A DNA stretch of 64,000 nucleotides from Hypericum androsaemum (GCA_963995505.1 OZ023184.1:1674001-1738000); one strand, 5' to 3'. Shown: positions 1-13,362, numbered from the stretch's first letter. Notes: generated from the letters alone by a model not told the origin. A program made the numbers and translations.

Positions 1-3000
1 GTGGGAGGGCCAGACCGAGAGAGAGACACTGAGAACTGGAGAAGAGGACAAGGAGGCTCCTGGGACACAGAAAATTTGAGCTTGTGGGAAGGCGGGGTCG
101 AAACCGAGCGGGAGAAAGGAGGCCAAAAAATGCATCAGTAATAAATAAATATTTGAAAAACTTTGTCGCTATTCAAATAGACTTGATACATGGAATTTTT
201 TTCACCACATTCGTAAAAAATTGTTCTCCTTATTTTATAACAAGTTTTTTCCATCCAAATGATAATCTTCACTTATTTTGAGGAATTCAAAATATGAGTT
301 ACATGACTAGCTGAGGCAAAGAATTTGGAGTTTTTGCTGGAGGTCTTTCGGGGGAGGTTATAGATTTTTAGAATTTTTAAAAGAAAATTATCGTTATGGC
401 TGGCAAACTTATTCCAATATCAGTTAATATTCCTTTGAAAGTGGAGTATGCTTTACATAGAAGCTTGAAATCCAATATAATTTCGTCCACGTATCACTGG
501 TTATCATATGACAATCATATTAGCATTTATCATCTTATGAACAGTACTAGAACAGGCTTGCATTATACTCGAAGAAACAGTTTCGGTTAGCAATTTTAAA
601 ATATACCCTTTCCAATATTTTCGAAAGTACTCGTAGAGCAGCACAACATGGACGTATAATTATGTCTCAAATCCTTGCATCTTGGGCGAACTAGGTAACT
701 AAACATCTGTTTGCGGAGTTATCGAATTTGATTTTGAACTTTAAGATGATTTGGAATAAAGATTTTCGTGAATTATTGTGAAAGTGGACTCTTCGAACGT
801 GACATTTTTTAAAATGACTATTTTCATGCCAACTTCATCAACCATTTTTTGATCCTCCTCGCTCGTCAATGGGAAGTCTTAATAACTCATATCTAGTGAG
901 AGAAAAATCGGATAACGAATCTATATTTGTTTTGTCACTAGGCTTAACATAGATGATTTGAAGGGAGTTTCCCTTCTTAACTTGGCCTTGTGTACTGAAT
1001 AAGTATTCCAAAATAAAATTGGTAGCTCGTGAGAATTTCGTTTCTCAGATTCATCGAATAACGACTCCAACAATAAGTTCCTAAAACATTTTCATGAAAA
1101 GAAGAAAACCCGGCTTGACAATAATTTTGTTTTTAGTTTAGCACATTTTCACTTTAGCACCTGCGTATTGAAAAATTATGATCTCGGGTTAATTTTGGCT
1201 AGGTATTTGTAAATAGCGAGCATGTTCGTTATTAGGTTATTTCGAGTGGTTGATTTGTATTACAATGTTATCGAGATAGCTCTTTTTCCTTTCGTCATTT
1301 TTTTTCTACTGAACTTTTTCGACGAGAGAGTTTTTTAGTGAGGTATCGACTGCAACTCCTGTAATATTCTACTGGTGGAATCAACACTCGGGGGAGGGGC
1401 AGGGACCATTGGGGTTGAGGGTTGGGAAACCTTGGGTTGGGGATCAATTGGGTTGGAGATACTACTATATTAATATATAAATAAAGCACATTTACCTACC
1501 CAAAAAAAAACTCCGCATAACTCGCAACAAAACTTATTAAAAAATGGCAACAAACCATATTGATGTGGTAAATGAGATGACATGTTAATATTTTGAGAAA
1601 AACAGGTTTTACCTCTCAAACAAAAATTTCTCCATATTCTAGGATTGTAGGGGAGAGATTTAGATTTTGATAAACTTTTGAGCTTGTCAACTCATTCTTT
1701 TTTAGTTGTCGTTGAAATTTCCGATAATTGAAGATTACATTTATGATATTTTGCGAAATATTTTCGTGTTCGGCGTGTCATATATAAACTAAATCGATCC
1801 ACCTACAAAAAAATGTATACCCTTTTCAAATAGAGTTTTTCTTGGACATACACTTTCAATAATTTTTGGGATAAAGACAAGTTACACACTTTGTACTTTG
1901 TCTTATGGAAATAACTACTTTATTATTTTGTGTTATTTTTCAAAAACACTTAAGACTCTCTTCTCATACGAACTTTGACTTTCTTTGATGTGGCAACGAT
2001 GACATTATTTCGACTTTACAACATGACAAAATAGATGATGTGTCAAGTGACATTACTAAAAACTACATATGAGAGAAGGGTTCTAAATATCTTTACAAAA
2101 TAACACAAATTATTAAAGTAAATTTCTATAATAAAAAATATAAAGTATCTATTTTTCATTACACATTAGTAAATTATCTTTATCCCATATAAGTTTTCTA
2201 AATCAAAAGTAAAAGAGAGACCGAGAAAAGGGCTAGCATTTCTCTTCCCAGGAGAATTGGGCCCATTCATTATTTTTCATTTAATGGGCGGGCATTGCAA
2301 CAGGGCCTGTTTCTATAGCCAGCTTTGTTTGCCCCAGGCTGGGCCGTTGCCCAGGCTTTTAATTTTTTAGGGCTTAAATGGGTCTTGTTCAAGCCCTCCC
2401 ACACAATCATTATACTTGTTTTTTTCATATGTTATTATACTTGTTATTTTCCCAATTAGATAAAAGCTTATTAAAAGGTAAAAGTAATGTTTTTAAAAAT
2501 GACCTAGTGGGCGATCCGCTCTACTCTCTGAGTTGTTGTCTGATTGGTTAGACCAGTTCGATTGTTGTAGGACCGTAATTTTTTATTTAAAATTAATTCT
2601 CTTTAGTATTAAAATGTCAAAAAATTCTAAATATCATCTAAATTTTGCTGGTAATTTATCATTTACAAATACTGATGGCATTTAATCATTTTAAATTTAA
2701 TAAAATTATATAAACTATTTTTCTAAAAAATATGTTTGTTGAATCTCGACTCGCCAATCTAAGAAACTTCTTAACTATGACTTTCTGAGATTTAACAGAT
2801 TCACTATGATATCTGGATCACAATTTGACCAATTGGACTGATGGTCGAGCGGCCATTATAGCAACTATGTAAAATCAACCAATTAATCCATTCTGAAATA
2901 CATAAATACCGATGCTTCCATAGCCATAATCAAGATATGTACGTTTTAACTTTAGGCGCCATAATCAAGATATGTACGTTTTAACTTTAGGTAGAGATCT

Positions 3001-3742
3001 CAACCAAAAACAAAATACGTTTCAATTGGATTCTATTATTTATTCAGTTTTTCCTCAAATATATATGAGAATTACAAAAGCCTAGGAACGTCGAACCGTA
3101 ACCTTAACCACAAGTGTCTTTATCAGAGTTATCATGGAACAAGTGAACCTCTTTTGTTTGACCTGTGCACTGATCGATCATAACCATCCAATTAACTGTA
3201 TGGCCCTCTTAATTCCAATCCCAAAAGAAAGAAAGAAAGAAATAAAGAAAAATATTTATGGCCCTCTTAACTCCGACACCCATGAAAAAAAGGAAAAATC
3301 TATGGTGGCCCCAGTAATTCCTCGGCTACTTCCAAAGCTACTTTGTGGCCATGTGACCCTAATCAGTGTACTCATCCACACCCACCTGCTCTTCCAATTC
3401 AGATTGCATTTTTCTCATTAGAGAACACATCTCATGAAAGATTGTCTAATAAATACCGAATTACGATGCACAATAACGCGGATCTATCTCAAATGGTAAA
3501 AGATACCGAATCGGATTTAGGTTTTGGTGAATTAGTACTATTAACAAATAGTAAATTAGTGTAATCTACTCTCTACACTAAATGATATGAACATAAAAAA
3601 CAGCAAATTAAGCCTGATCCAAATGACACTCGTATAGGTAGGACAATTAAATAAAACGATACACAAGTATGCCTAATCTTATTTTCTTTTTGTATCCAAC
3701 ACTATATCAGATAAATAACCAATAATTATATATCTACTTCAT
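1..3742. other. Intergenic AT-rich region without a supported gene
   Basis: I see no coding region here with a recognisable domain or a plausible exon chain; the open frames are short and lack family motifs. The sequence is AT-rich with some homopurine and homopyrimidine patches (start of the window; about 3225-3300). The only clear internal structure is a 35-bp tandem duplication near 2923. Old transposon debris is likely but I could not assign it. Confidence 0.5.
2923..2991. repeat. 35-bp direct tandem duplication
   Basis: Two adjacent copies of a unit beginning gccataatcaagatatgtac, at 2923-2957 and 2958-2991, read as identical except at the boundary. This is a simple local duplication; no function is suggested. 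Confidence 0.85.
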
Positions 3743-4591
3743 TCACAAAATTTGACCACCGTGGACCGGACCGCCGGCTCTTTCGAGAAGCCCCCAGAGC
3801 CGCTGGACCTCTCCGATGAGGTCCTCGGAGGGCAGGCGAAACCGGCAAGAAGGGCAAGTGTTCCTCTTATGGAACCACGGCAAAATGCACTTCCAATGAA
3901 AACGATGGCCACATGGCAACTCGGACACGCTCCTCCCGGCCTCCATCCCCTCCTTGCACACCACACACTCCTTCTCCTCCTCGTCGGGTCCCACCTCGAC
4001 CGCCGGAAGGGCCACCACGGCCGCCGGAGAAGCCGCCGCCTCTCTCTCCCCCTTACCCCCACCACCACTGCCCCCGACGAACCTCCAGCACCTCGCGGCC
4101 ATCTCCACGTAGGGAAAAAGCACCCCGCCGTAGTGCACCCCGACGGGGCCCACCTCCGCCACCACGGAGCGGATTAACCGCTCCCGGAGAGGCTCCCTCC
4201 ACCTGGAAGGCGGCGTCAGGCCGGCGAGCAGCTGGGGGTTGTCGCGGTGGGTGTCGCAGAGGAGAAGCAGCAGGAGGGCCGCGTCCAGGTCGCGGTGGGG
4301 CTGGTGGTGGCGGGTTTCGGAGGAGTAGTCGAAGCGGGCGGCGAGGAGGCGGAGGGAGGAGAGGAGGAGGGAGGAGACGAGGTGGGTCTTGGAGGGGAGG
4401 GAGAGGGTGGAGAGGTGGTGGAGGATGAGGGAGAAGAGGGCGGGGGAGGAGAGGAGGGAGAGGAGGCGGCGGTGGTGGAGGCGGGTCTCGGCGAGGATGG
4501 AGATGGTGAGGTGTGTGATGTGGGCTGGGTTTAGGGTGGCCAGGGCCGCCATGATCATTGAAGTGGCTTTGGCATCTTGTTGGTCTTCCAT
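3743..4591 (-). CDS. SGR9: RING-H2 E3 ubiquitin ligase, SGR9-like
   Basis: Single-exon gene of 282 codons. The C-terminal part has a RING-H2 finger at residues 209-249: C209-x2-C212, C227-x-H229-x2-H232-x2-C235, C246-x2-C249, followed by a short tail. The N-terminal half (about 1-120) is a leucine-rich helical region with a long Leu run (LLLLLLCDTH). This overall layout, and stretches such as KTHLVSSLL and GEVQRLW near the end, match my memory of Arabidopsis SHOOT GRAVITROPISM 9, an amyloplast-associated ligase of about 280 residues that modulates amyloplast-actin interaction during gravity sensing. The gene is very GC-rich (CCG/CTC codons) compared with its surroundings, so several antisense open frames are shadows. 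The role in gravitropism is inferred by homology. Another plant RING-H2 ligase is the alternative, but the N-terminal half argues for SGR9. Confidence 0.85.
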   Translation of the reverse strand: MEDQQDAKATSMIMAALATLNPAHITHLTISILAETRLHHRRLLSLLSSPALFSLILHHLSTLSLPSKTHLVSSLLLSSLRLLAARFDYSSETRHHQPHRDLDAALLLLLLCDTHRDNPQLLAGLTPPSRWREPLRERLIRSVVAEVGPVGVHYGGVLFPYVEMAARCWRFVGGSGGGGKGEREAAASPAAVVALPAVEVGPDEEEKECVVCKEGMEAGRSVSELPCGHRFHWKCILPWFHKRNTCPSCRFRLPSEDLIGEVQRLWGLLERAGGPVHGGQIL

Positions 4592-4630
4592 TGTTATTAT
4601 GGGATCGTGTGCTTTTGAGTGTGCTCGAAG

Positions 4631-4638
4631 TTTATAAA
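4631..4638 (-). promoter_or_regulatory. Possible TATA box for the SGR9-like gene
   Basis: tttataaa (same on both strands) lies about 40 bp upstream of the ATG at 4591. It would imply a very short 5' leader, so the assignment is tentative. Confidence 0.3.
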
Positions 4639-4639
4639 G

Positions 4640-5357
4640 TGTGAAAGCTGGCCGGGAAATTTTATTTTTTTTATACCGACATCATTGTGCCGAATTTAAG
4701 TTTCAGTCGAATGATACTTTTGAAATACGACAAAATTCTCTCAACTACTATTTAATAGTGCTTCGAGATACAAGTAACAATGCCCTCGCCAAAGAAAATT
4801 GTTAATCTATTGGAGTTAGTTACTTTTTTGTCAAGAATATTTAAGCAGATTGACTTAAATCTGGGGCTATAGACGGTCTTCTACTTTATTCTTATTCCAA
4901 GCAAAATTTTGTCATTTTTGTAAAGAGTGAAAATTGATCCACTAACTAGTGAGATATGAGATATGATTTTTTTGTGGGTTAGTTACTTTTTAGCTACTAT
5001 TATTCTCATTTTCTTTTAATTATGTTGTCCCTATATGGTACAGCCATTGGTGCAAGTGTCTGATAGAGATGAAAACGTGGTTAACGAGTAGAAAATATTA
5101 GAAAGAGTATGCAGGTCGAATCTTTATTAATTGGCAAGTAAGTATTCATATACTAGGAATTCTCTCCGCCGATGTAAATCGGACATTTTGCATTGTAAAA
5201 TGTCAACTACAGGATAGATTCCTGATCAGATAGCAAATTTTGTAGAGCAAAACAAATGTTGATATTCTTACAGGGTGTTAATGTTTTAAAAGTTTGACCA
5301 AAATTTGTATTAATATATCATTATACTATGGTACCAATTATAGTGTAAATAAAGTTA
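4640..5357. other. Intergenic spacer, nothing recognised
   Basis: AT-rich sequence between the SGR9-like gene and the TSD of the first copia element. No ORF with a recognisable motif and no repeat structure stood out. Confidence 0.5.
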
Positions 5358-5362
5358 AATTC

Positions 5363-5811
5363 TGAAGATTTTCATGCATAAACTTAATTAATGCGAAACC
5401 ATAATATTTAATGAACACATCATTAAATCGAAATAGCCATATTAAAATATTTACCTCTTGTAGCGCAGTCCGTTCTTCGAGAGGTATGTCACAGGATCGA
5501 AGCAGGCTTGTCACTGGTCGTCCTCGCTCACGTATACGAAGCGGGGATCGGATTTTACCGCATAAAAGCCTTGAGAGTCTCCTAGAGAAAAAGCTACGTC
5601 TCTTTTTCTCTGGTGTGTGTCTGTCTGTCCCTCAATAAAAATTCCTATTCCGTATTAATAGAGAATTCTGAGAGGAGAAAGGGGGTGGGAGAGTTATCAC
5701 GTATAAGAAACTCTCTTCATCCAAATCCCTTTCAAATTTAAATTAAAACTAAAAGATATCAAATATCTTTTATTTAATTTAATAAGATAATCATGGGTGG
5801 ATAATCCTTCA
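5363..5811 (-). repeat. 3' LTR of copia element 1
   Basis: 449 bp, tgaagattttc...aatccttca on the + strand, i.e. TG...CA ends. It aligns end to end with 12903-13357. The AATTC duplication is immediately to its left. Confidence 0.92.
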
Positions 5812-6905
5812 TCTCCCACTCACACATGATTGACCATAGTCAATCTATTCTCTCATTTTCGCGTTTGGCAGATAGGCCATGCGACCAGCATACATCGAGT
5901 GCACTTAGCTAAACCCAAGAGCACATAGTGGCCACTTGGATGATAGCATCTCGATTAGCACCTCCATCGTATATAGTATGCATTACCCTAGGTCTTATCT
6001 CACAATCATTGTTTCTCACATGTGATTTCTGAAACAATCTATTCGTGTTCACTATTGTATTGCTCTCAACACAATAGGCATGCCAGTGAACCACGAAGCT
6101 TCTAGAATGTGATCGATAGAGAACCTTCTTCTTTAACAATATTTCTTCCATCATGATCCAGCCAGCTTTTCCAGTTAGCATTGCCAAGTCGAATCATAAC
6201 CATGACCCTTTAAAGTCTTTCCAAGCTAGCGGCACTGAATCATACTTCCAAATTATGTTAAGGATCCTAAGGGTAGAGTTCCGGAAACCATAGTTTTTGG
6301 AGTTAGTCTCACACTAGGAAAATTGAAATCACTTTTTAATAAATTGATTTCCCATCCAAAAAGGTCGAAAAAATACACATGACACGAACCATGTGCTATG
6401 ATGTTCTTTCCTTCAAAAGGAGCGCATGTCTCTCACTAAAACATCATACTAGAGTATCAGCCTCGATGTTCACAAACAATGGCTTTAGTCTACCCAAAGA
6501 CTACTACAGGCTATCAAGACAGAATTATGGTAAGTTCCATTTATTTCTTACAATTGGATTCCATATAATCCTAATAAGTTCCGAGAACTTATTTAATGCA
6601 GCATCTATTGCATGCACCATCAATAATCTTGCACTTTAACAAGTCCCTTTCTTGTAGTTAAGCAAGATAGCATTCATATTTTAGAACAGGCACTCGAATG
6701 ATGTCCTAAAACTGCCTCATCTTAATCAAGAATCAACCCATTGACTCCCACTGAGGTAAACACCCGTATGAGTTGGCTACTTTTCTGTCCGACATACATT
6801 TAAGTAAATATTACAAAAATAACATTCACACAATATGTATTGTTGAAACAACTTTACTTTTATTGAATAACAAATTCATTACAATATGAGCATAATCTAA
6901 CATCT
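5812..6905 (-). other. 3' noncoding region of copia element 1
   Basis: About 1.1 kb between the pol stop and the 3' LTR. It is colinear with 25316-26388 in element 2 and with 60660-61545 in the third element. Recognisable blocks include gcgaccagcatac, the aaccatagtttttgg block and ccactgaggtaaacacccg. The PPT (tctcccactcacac on +) is at 5812-5825. No conserved ORF is evident. Confidence 0.75.
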
Positions 6906-9900
6906 TCACAAACCCTGGGACCTGGCATGTTTCACAAAAACATCTCTAGATAGGCCCTTAGTCATCGGATCTGCTATCATATCCTGTGTAGGTATATGTG
7001 TTATGCTCACTTCCTTACACGCAACCATATCCCTAACAAAGTGATACTTGATATCAATATGCTTTGCTCTGCTATGAAATCTAGGATTCTTAGCATAAGC
7101 TATCGCTGTTTGATTGTCGCAAAATAAGCTCACTGGTTCTCCTGCGCTGGTTAGGGACAAATAGTTTAAGAACCTCTTCAACCATACTGCTTCTTGTACA
7201 GCACCTGCAGAAGTAACATATTCAGCTTCCATAGTTGACAGGGAGACGCATGTCTGTTTCTTGCTACTCTATGAAATAGCACCCCCGCCTAGCAAGAAGA
7301 CATATCCGGATATGGATTTCTTCTCGTCCACATCTCCTTCCAAATCGGCATCAGTGTACCCTTTCAGCGTTAGGTCTTGACCTTGATAACACAATGAGTA
7401 TTCTGCAGTCGTATTCAAGTACTTCATAATTCCCTTGACTGCTTTCCAATGTGTTCTTCCTGGATTAGATTGGTATCTGCTTACTATTCCAACAACATAG
7501 CAGATATCTGTCCTTGTACACAGCATTGCATACATGAGACAACCCACCGCATTAGCATAAGGGACATTCATCATATCATGTTTCTGCTGAGCTATTTTTG
7601 GACACATTTCTTTGTTCAGATTATGACCTTTGACAATTGGGACATATCTGGGATTACTGTCATTACTGTTGAACTGTTCTACTACTTTACGGATATATGT
7701 CTCTTGAGAAAGAGACAATAGCCTCTTCGAACGATTCCTCAAAATCTTAATTCCGAGCACGTAATCAGCTTCTCCCATATCTTTCATTTCAAAGTTGGAC
7801 AAAAATCAAGCTTTGAGCTCGTTAAGATATCCCAAGTCATTTTCAGCCAATAGTATGTCATCTACATATAATGTAATCATGACAAACTTTTTACCTGAGC
7901 GTTTAAAATAGACACAATGGTCTTCGTCTATCATTTTAAAATCATACGACATGATAGTGTTATGAAAACGAATGTACCACTGTCTAGAAGACTGTTTTAG
8001 GCCATAAATTGATCTCATCAATTTGTAAACTTTACGTTCGCTGCCTTTTTGGATGTAACCCTCTGGTTGAACCATATAGATTTCTTCATCCAATTCTCCA
8101 TATAGAAAAGCAGTCTTAACATCCATTTGATGTAGCTCAAGGTCCATATTTGCCACCATAGCCAGAATAATCCTGATGGACGTGGATCTTACAACAGGTG
8201 AGAAAGTCTCATCATAGTCAATCCCTTTCCTTGGGCAACTAAGCGGGCTTTGTACCTTTCGATACTACCATCTGCTTTTCGCTTAATTTTGAGAATCCAT
8301 TTATTCCCAATTGCCCTACGCCTTTCAGGCAGGTCAACCAGTTCCCAAACATGATTTTTTTTATGGAAGCCATCTCTTCCTCCATTGCTTTAGCCCATTC
8401 ATTCTTCTCGGGAGATGATAAAGCATCAGAGACATTCTCAGGTTCATTATCATCTTGTAGGATAGCTAAAAGAATCTCACTTGTATGATTATCAATAAAT
8501 ATCAAGAGAGCATCTTCCGCACCTTCGACCTCAAATCGTCTGCGTGGAATACTTGTTCTTTTAGTTCTACAAATTTCCGTACTCCCACTGAAATTTGGAA
8601 TTGTACTCCCACTAAGATGATGATCATATGGATCACGAACTTTCGGGTTAGTTGGAGGTGGTAAATCCTTCCTCCTCCATTATTCTCCCACTCAGAGGGA
8701 GTGATCCAGATGATTCTGTCTCATCATTTTCATATAGGGTAAGATCTTTACTTACCTCTCCCAATTTCGGAAAATCATTTTCCAAAAATGTAACATCTCG
8801 TGATTCAAATTCTGTCACTTGTCCATTTTCGTGTTCGCCCACGAACACATATCCCTTTGATACTTCAGAATATCTAATGAAGATACTCTTCTTACCTCTC
8901 GGTCCTAATTTACCGAAATTACTGGAGGTAGTATGGACATAAGATGCACACCCCCACGGTCGTAATTAGCTTAGATCGGGCTTCCGACTTGTCCACAATT
9001 CATAAGGGGTGGTAGTGACAGACTTGGAGGGCAGACGGTTTAGAACATATGTGGCAGTAAGGAGTGCATCTCCATAAAATGATATTGGTAAATTCGCTTC
9101 TGCCATCATAGATCTAACCATGTCTAGAAGGGTCCTATTCCTTCTTTCTGCTACCCCATTTTGTTGAGGTGTGAGAGGAATGGACAACTGATGTTCAATT
9201 CCTTTTTCATCACATAGAGTTTTAAACTCATCGGAAAGATACTCACGACCACGATCTGTTTGTAAGGGCTTGATCTTCCATTCTAATTGATTCTCAGCAT
9301 AATTCATGAAGGTCTTGAAGCAACTTAATGCTTCAGACTTGTGAGAAATCAAATAGATTAGACCATACCTGTTATAGTCATCTATAAATGTGATGAAATA
9401 ATAGGCTCCGTGCCTAGCCCTCACATTCATTGGACCACAAATGTCTGAATGAATTAATTGTAATGGATAGTCAGCTCTAGTTCCCTTACCAAATAGTTTT
9501 CTAGTCGATTTTCCTTCTAGACAACGTTCGCAAGTAGGTAAGATAGCCTTTTCCAAGTTACCTAATGGTCATGCCTTAGCTAGACGATTCAAGCGATCTT
9601 AACCAATATGGCCTAATCTAGAATGCCACAACACAACATCATCCTGAGATGGTGGCGTGGTAGTGACCATGGAAAAACTTGTTCGAGGTAAATCACACAG
9701 ATCAACATCCATAATTAAGAAACCATTTGATTGATAACCAGATCCATAAAAAACATGTTTCAAAAATAACTGAACGGAATTGTTCTCAAATATCCAACGA
9801 AAACTAAGAGACATTAATAATGAAACTGAAAATTAAATTTCGACGAATCTCTGGAGCGTATAGCACGTCTGTAGAAGTAGGGTACGTCCTCCACGTAGGC

Positions 9901-10887
9901 TCAATCTGCATGTGCCCATGCCCTTGACTTCTACTCGTGCATTATTGCCTACATAGATAGATTTTGCTCCAGCAAGTAGACATCGAAATTCGACGAAGGT
10001 ATCACGATCCTTCGTCACATGGTCTGTCGCTCCTTCTTTTCTTCTTTGCAATCTTTTGCAAAGTGACTCTTCTTCTGACAGTTAAAATATTTTACCTTAG
10101 AAATGTTAACCTTTCTCTTCTTCTTACCCTCAGAAGTCTTCTTCCCGAGTGGAGAATTTTCAGTTTTGCTCTTTTTGTTTCCCCAGCTTTTATTGCCTTT
10201 TCCCTTCAGGACCGTCTTCCTTTTTCCACCTTTGAAGTTTGAAGCAGCCATATGCGCCTCATGATGGACTTTGATCGCAAGCAGACGATCCTCTTCCAGC
10301 TCAAGGTGGCGGGCCACGTCATCAAATGTCTTAACATTATCAGCGTGGGTAAGGGTCATCTTCATGTGTTCCCAATTTGCACGCAGGGAACGAATGACAG
10401 CTTGGATCTTCTGCTCGTCACTAAGCACATGGCCAGCTTCTACCAGCTCACTGATCATGTTGGACATTTCTCGAAGATGTTTCTTCTTTGTATGATTAGG
10501 ACGCTTCTTGTAAGTGTCGAACCTAATGGTCAAAGCTCGCAGCTTTGAGGTGAAGATCTTCCCAGATTTCTCCTTAAGCGTATCCCATAGGTCCTTTATA
10601 TTTTCGAAAGCTCGAAACTGCCTTGTGATATCATCCATCATAGCGCTTAATAAGATGAGATGAGCAGTAGAGTTCTTCTTCTACCAAGCCAAGTAGGCGT
10701 CCTTGTCACGCCTATGCTAAGCAGTTGGACCATCTTTAGGCTGGACCATAATAATATTAATGGTCTCAAGAACTTCCTGTTCTTCCAGGACATACTGAAT
10801 TTTCATGCTCCAGTTGTCATAATTATCGCCGTTGAGCTTCAAGTCCTTGTTGAGCTCGGCGATGATGGATTTGGAAGCAATCGACAT
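6906..10887 (-). pseudogene. Broken copia gag-pol of element 1
   Basis: Starts at the complement of 10885-10887, homologous to the ATG of the intact gag-pol at 21140, and ends at a TGA at 6906-6908. Pieces in order: gag (about 10015-10887), CCHC knuckle near 10040-10090, integrase with its GVAERRNRT motif (8966-9556), RT with YVDDILLA (7806-8159), and RNase H with a DNQTAIAYAK segment (6906-7232). Multiple frameshifts and stops separate them. A deletion fuses the Lys-rich region after the knuckle directly to the GATDHVT motif, removing the segment with the protease catalytic Asp, so the protein could not be functional even without the frameshifts. Confidence 0.9.
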
Positions 10888-12888
10888 ATCTCTTGTAGAA
10901 AATTATAAAGAAATATTGTGTGTTAGGAATTTGTTTCAGCAATACAATTAAATTTACTACGCGGTTATAACTTTAAACAATATAAAGTTTTTAATTACTC
11001 TCGAATGGAAGTAGGTCACGGGCATGTTTCCCCTCACCTTTCGAGAATTAATTTCAAACTTTAAATGTTAAAGTTCTTTGCATAGTAAAACAAGTGGATA
11101 TTTTTCGTGGTAACAATAACAATTAAACAAACGAATTTTATTCAATTGTAAACATAAATTATCTTAACAAAAACAAATAACCACGAAAATACTCGAAGTT
11201 CTTAAACACATAGTTCTAAAACTTTCAACAAGACTGAAAACAAATAAAATCCACGTGTTGTGCTTCTAGATTCTCGGATAATAGAAGACTTTGACTAGGG
11301 CCTATTTAGCACCAGTGGAGTTCGATATGCCATCTTGAACATGCATCATAATGCAAGCGAATCGGGTTAACTCTTAAGTAGTCCCAATAAGATTAAAAAA
11401 CATAAATTTTCAATCATAATGATGACAATAGTGCATAAAGAATATTCACTTTTGAGCTTTATTGCGTGATTTATAAGTCTTGTTATTTTCCATAATTTTT
11501 AGTGTCCAGACTTCAAAATTACGGAAAAATATTTTATGAACATATTCAAAAAATATTATGGCTTTAAAAAATTACCACGTTAATTTTATTAAAACTACCT
11601 TGTTAAAAAATTTCTTTAAAATCTTTTAAAATTTTATTATTTTGAATAAACCAAAAGTATATTCAATTAGGCCCAAATATTTTAAAATTAAGGGCCCATC
11701 AGATTTAGTTAATACGGGCCGCGTTGACTTTTCTTGGTCTGACTTGGAGTGGGCTAAGTTCGGCCCGAGATATAGACTGCAGGCTCAAAACCTGTGTCCG
11801 TCTTGTGGGAGGCCCGTATTGACCGGGTCTATATGGTCAACGCTGGCAATGGGCTGCGGACATTAAGCCCGCGAATGAGAAAATATGAGGCTCGAGCAGC
11901 TTTTGTCTTCTTAAAAACAAAATTCAGACCAGGCCCGATTTTTAGAAACCATTTTGGCCCACCAAAAACTTAATCTCTGACCAAATCAAAATAACCCAGA
12001 AATTGAAAATAGGTGTTTTCCCAGAAAATAAAAAAAAATTCTCCATTTTCCAGAAGCTCGCCACCGGGAAGATTGTAGTTGAAGTCGATTGCTTAATCGC
12101 CCACCCAAGAACAGCCGATCCGAACTTCTATCCAGGACCAACATCGATCGATCTCCATCTTTAGTCGACGACTTCGAATTTCCTGGAAGTCGAGATCTTT
12201 TCCTCTCTGGATGGATCGAACGATTGAAGAAGACATTGCTTTCGACATGGACGAACGACGTTGCTAGCTTCTGGAGCTTGAGCGATTTGACAGAAATCAG
12301 ACCGAGTCGAGTCGACTCGTCTGTCCGTCACAGTCGCGTCGATTGGGTTCATCTCGGTCTCGCCCCTTGTTCATCGTGATTGCACGTTCTGGGTTTTTCG
12401 TCCGACGGGGTTGGACAACCATCTGAGGTCGTCGGTTGCCGTGGAGTGGAGGACCGTCTCCGGTCGGGGTCCGGAGTCTATTATTATTGACTGATTGAGA
12501 TTCGCTATCGAGGATAACAGAACCGATTTAGGGAAGAACATCCAATTGAAAAATTAGGGTTCATCCGGATTTGGAGATTTTTGGGGAAAACATCAGTTTA
12601 ATCTCACAGATTTTCACACGTTTCACACAAGGACGAAGTCCTTTTGTACGCTCAGAATACATAATATTAGAACAATACCACAGTTCATACGCGTGTGCAA
12701 ATAAGTACAAAAATGTGCTAACATGCATAGGTTCAGCAAGTACAGTTCAGTCCCGAGACTATTACCTTTTATTCACGTAAGGACAACAGTATGATTTTTC
12801 TTGAACAAAAATCCGATTTTTGACAGAAAATTAACTCAATTAATTTTCTATTTCAAAAAATGTTTTAAAACATTCTAAACCTACTCAT
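10888..12888 (-). other. Untranslated leader of copia element 1
   Basis: About 2.0 kb between the PBS and gag. It is AT-rich near gag and has a GC-richer stretch at about 11650-12450. No ORF matching the leader ORF of element 2 (20269-20781) was found by eye. Short motifs such as the gggccc-rich block near 11690-11830 resemble the region near 19790-19910 of element 2. Confidence 0.6.
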
Positions 12889-12901
12889 GGCTCTGATACC
12901 A
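12889..12901 (-). promoter_or_regulatory. Primer-binding site (initiator tRNA-Met)
   Basis: ggctctgatacca on +, i.e. TGGTATCAGAGCC on the element strand, one base from the end of the 5' LTR. This is the standard copia PBS complementary to initiator Met tRNA. Confidence 0.93.
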
Positions 12902-12902
12902 A

Positions 12903-13357
12903 TGAAAGTTTTCATGCATAAACTTAATTAATGCGAAACAATAATATTTAATGAACACATCATTAAATCGAAATAGCCATATGAAAATATTTACCTCTTG
13001 TAGCGCAGTCCGTTCTTCGAGAGGTATGTCACAGGGTCGAAGGAGGCTTGTCACTGGTCGTCCTCGCTCACGTACACAAAGCGGGGATCGGATTTCACCA
13101 CCTAAAAGTCTTGAGAGTCTCCTAGAGAAAAAGTTACGTCTCTTTTTCTCTGGTGTGTGTCTGTCTGTCCCTCAATAAAAATCCATATTTCGTATTAATA
13201 GAGAATTCTGGGGGGAGAAAGGGGGTGGGAGAGTTATCACGTATAACAAACTCTCCTCATCCAAATCCCTTTCAAATTTAAATTAAAACTAAAACTAAAA
13301 GATATCAAATATCTTTTATTTAATTTAATAAGATAATCATGGGTGGATAATCTTTTA
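12903..13357 (-). repeat. 5' LTR of copia element 1
   Basis: 455 bp, 6 bp longer than the 3' LTR because of an extra aaaact unit. Its outer end reads TA instead of TG on the element strand, a G-to-A change typical of decay. It is followed by the second AATTC at 13358-13362. Confidence 0.92.
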
Positions 13358-13362
13358 AATTC

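Larger units (their letters stand above)
5363..13357 (-). mobile_element. Degenerate Ty1/copia LTR retrotransposon (element 1)
   Basis: A complete but decayed element of about 8.0 kb reading right to left. It is bounded by LTRs at 5363-5811 (3' LTR) and 12903-13357 (5' LTR) and by the 5-bp target-site duplication AATTC at 5358-5362 and 13358-13362. The 5' LTR abuts a primer-binding site for initiator tRNA-Met, and a polypurine tract sits next to the 3' LTR (5812-5825 on the complement). The domain order gag, protease remnant, integrase, RT, RNase H is that of copia. By my count the LTRs differ at about 22 positions in 449 plus one 6-bp indel, so this is an older insertion than element 2. Its pol is broken into many frames. 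Confidence 0.93.

Noticed and set aside
3752..4637. Several long + strand open frames opposite the SGR9-like gene
   Set aside because: They are antisense shadows of a GC-rich coding region; their products are low-complexity Pro/Arg/Gly/Glu sequences.
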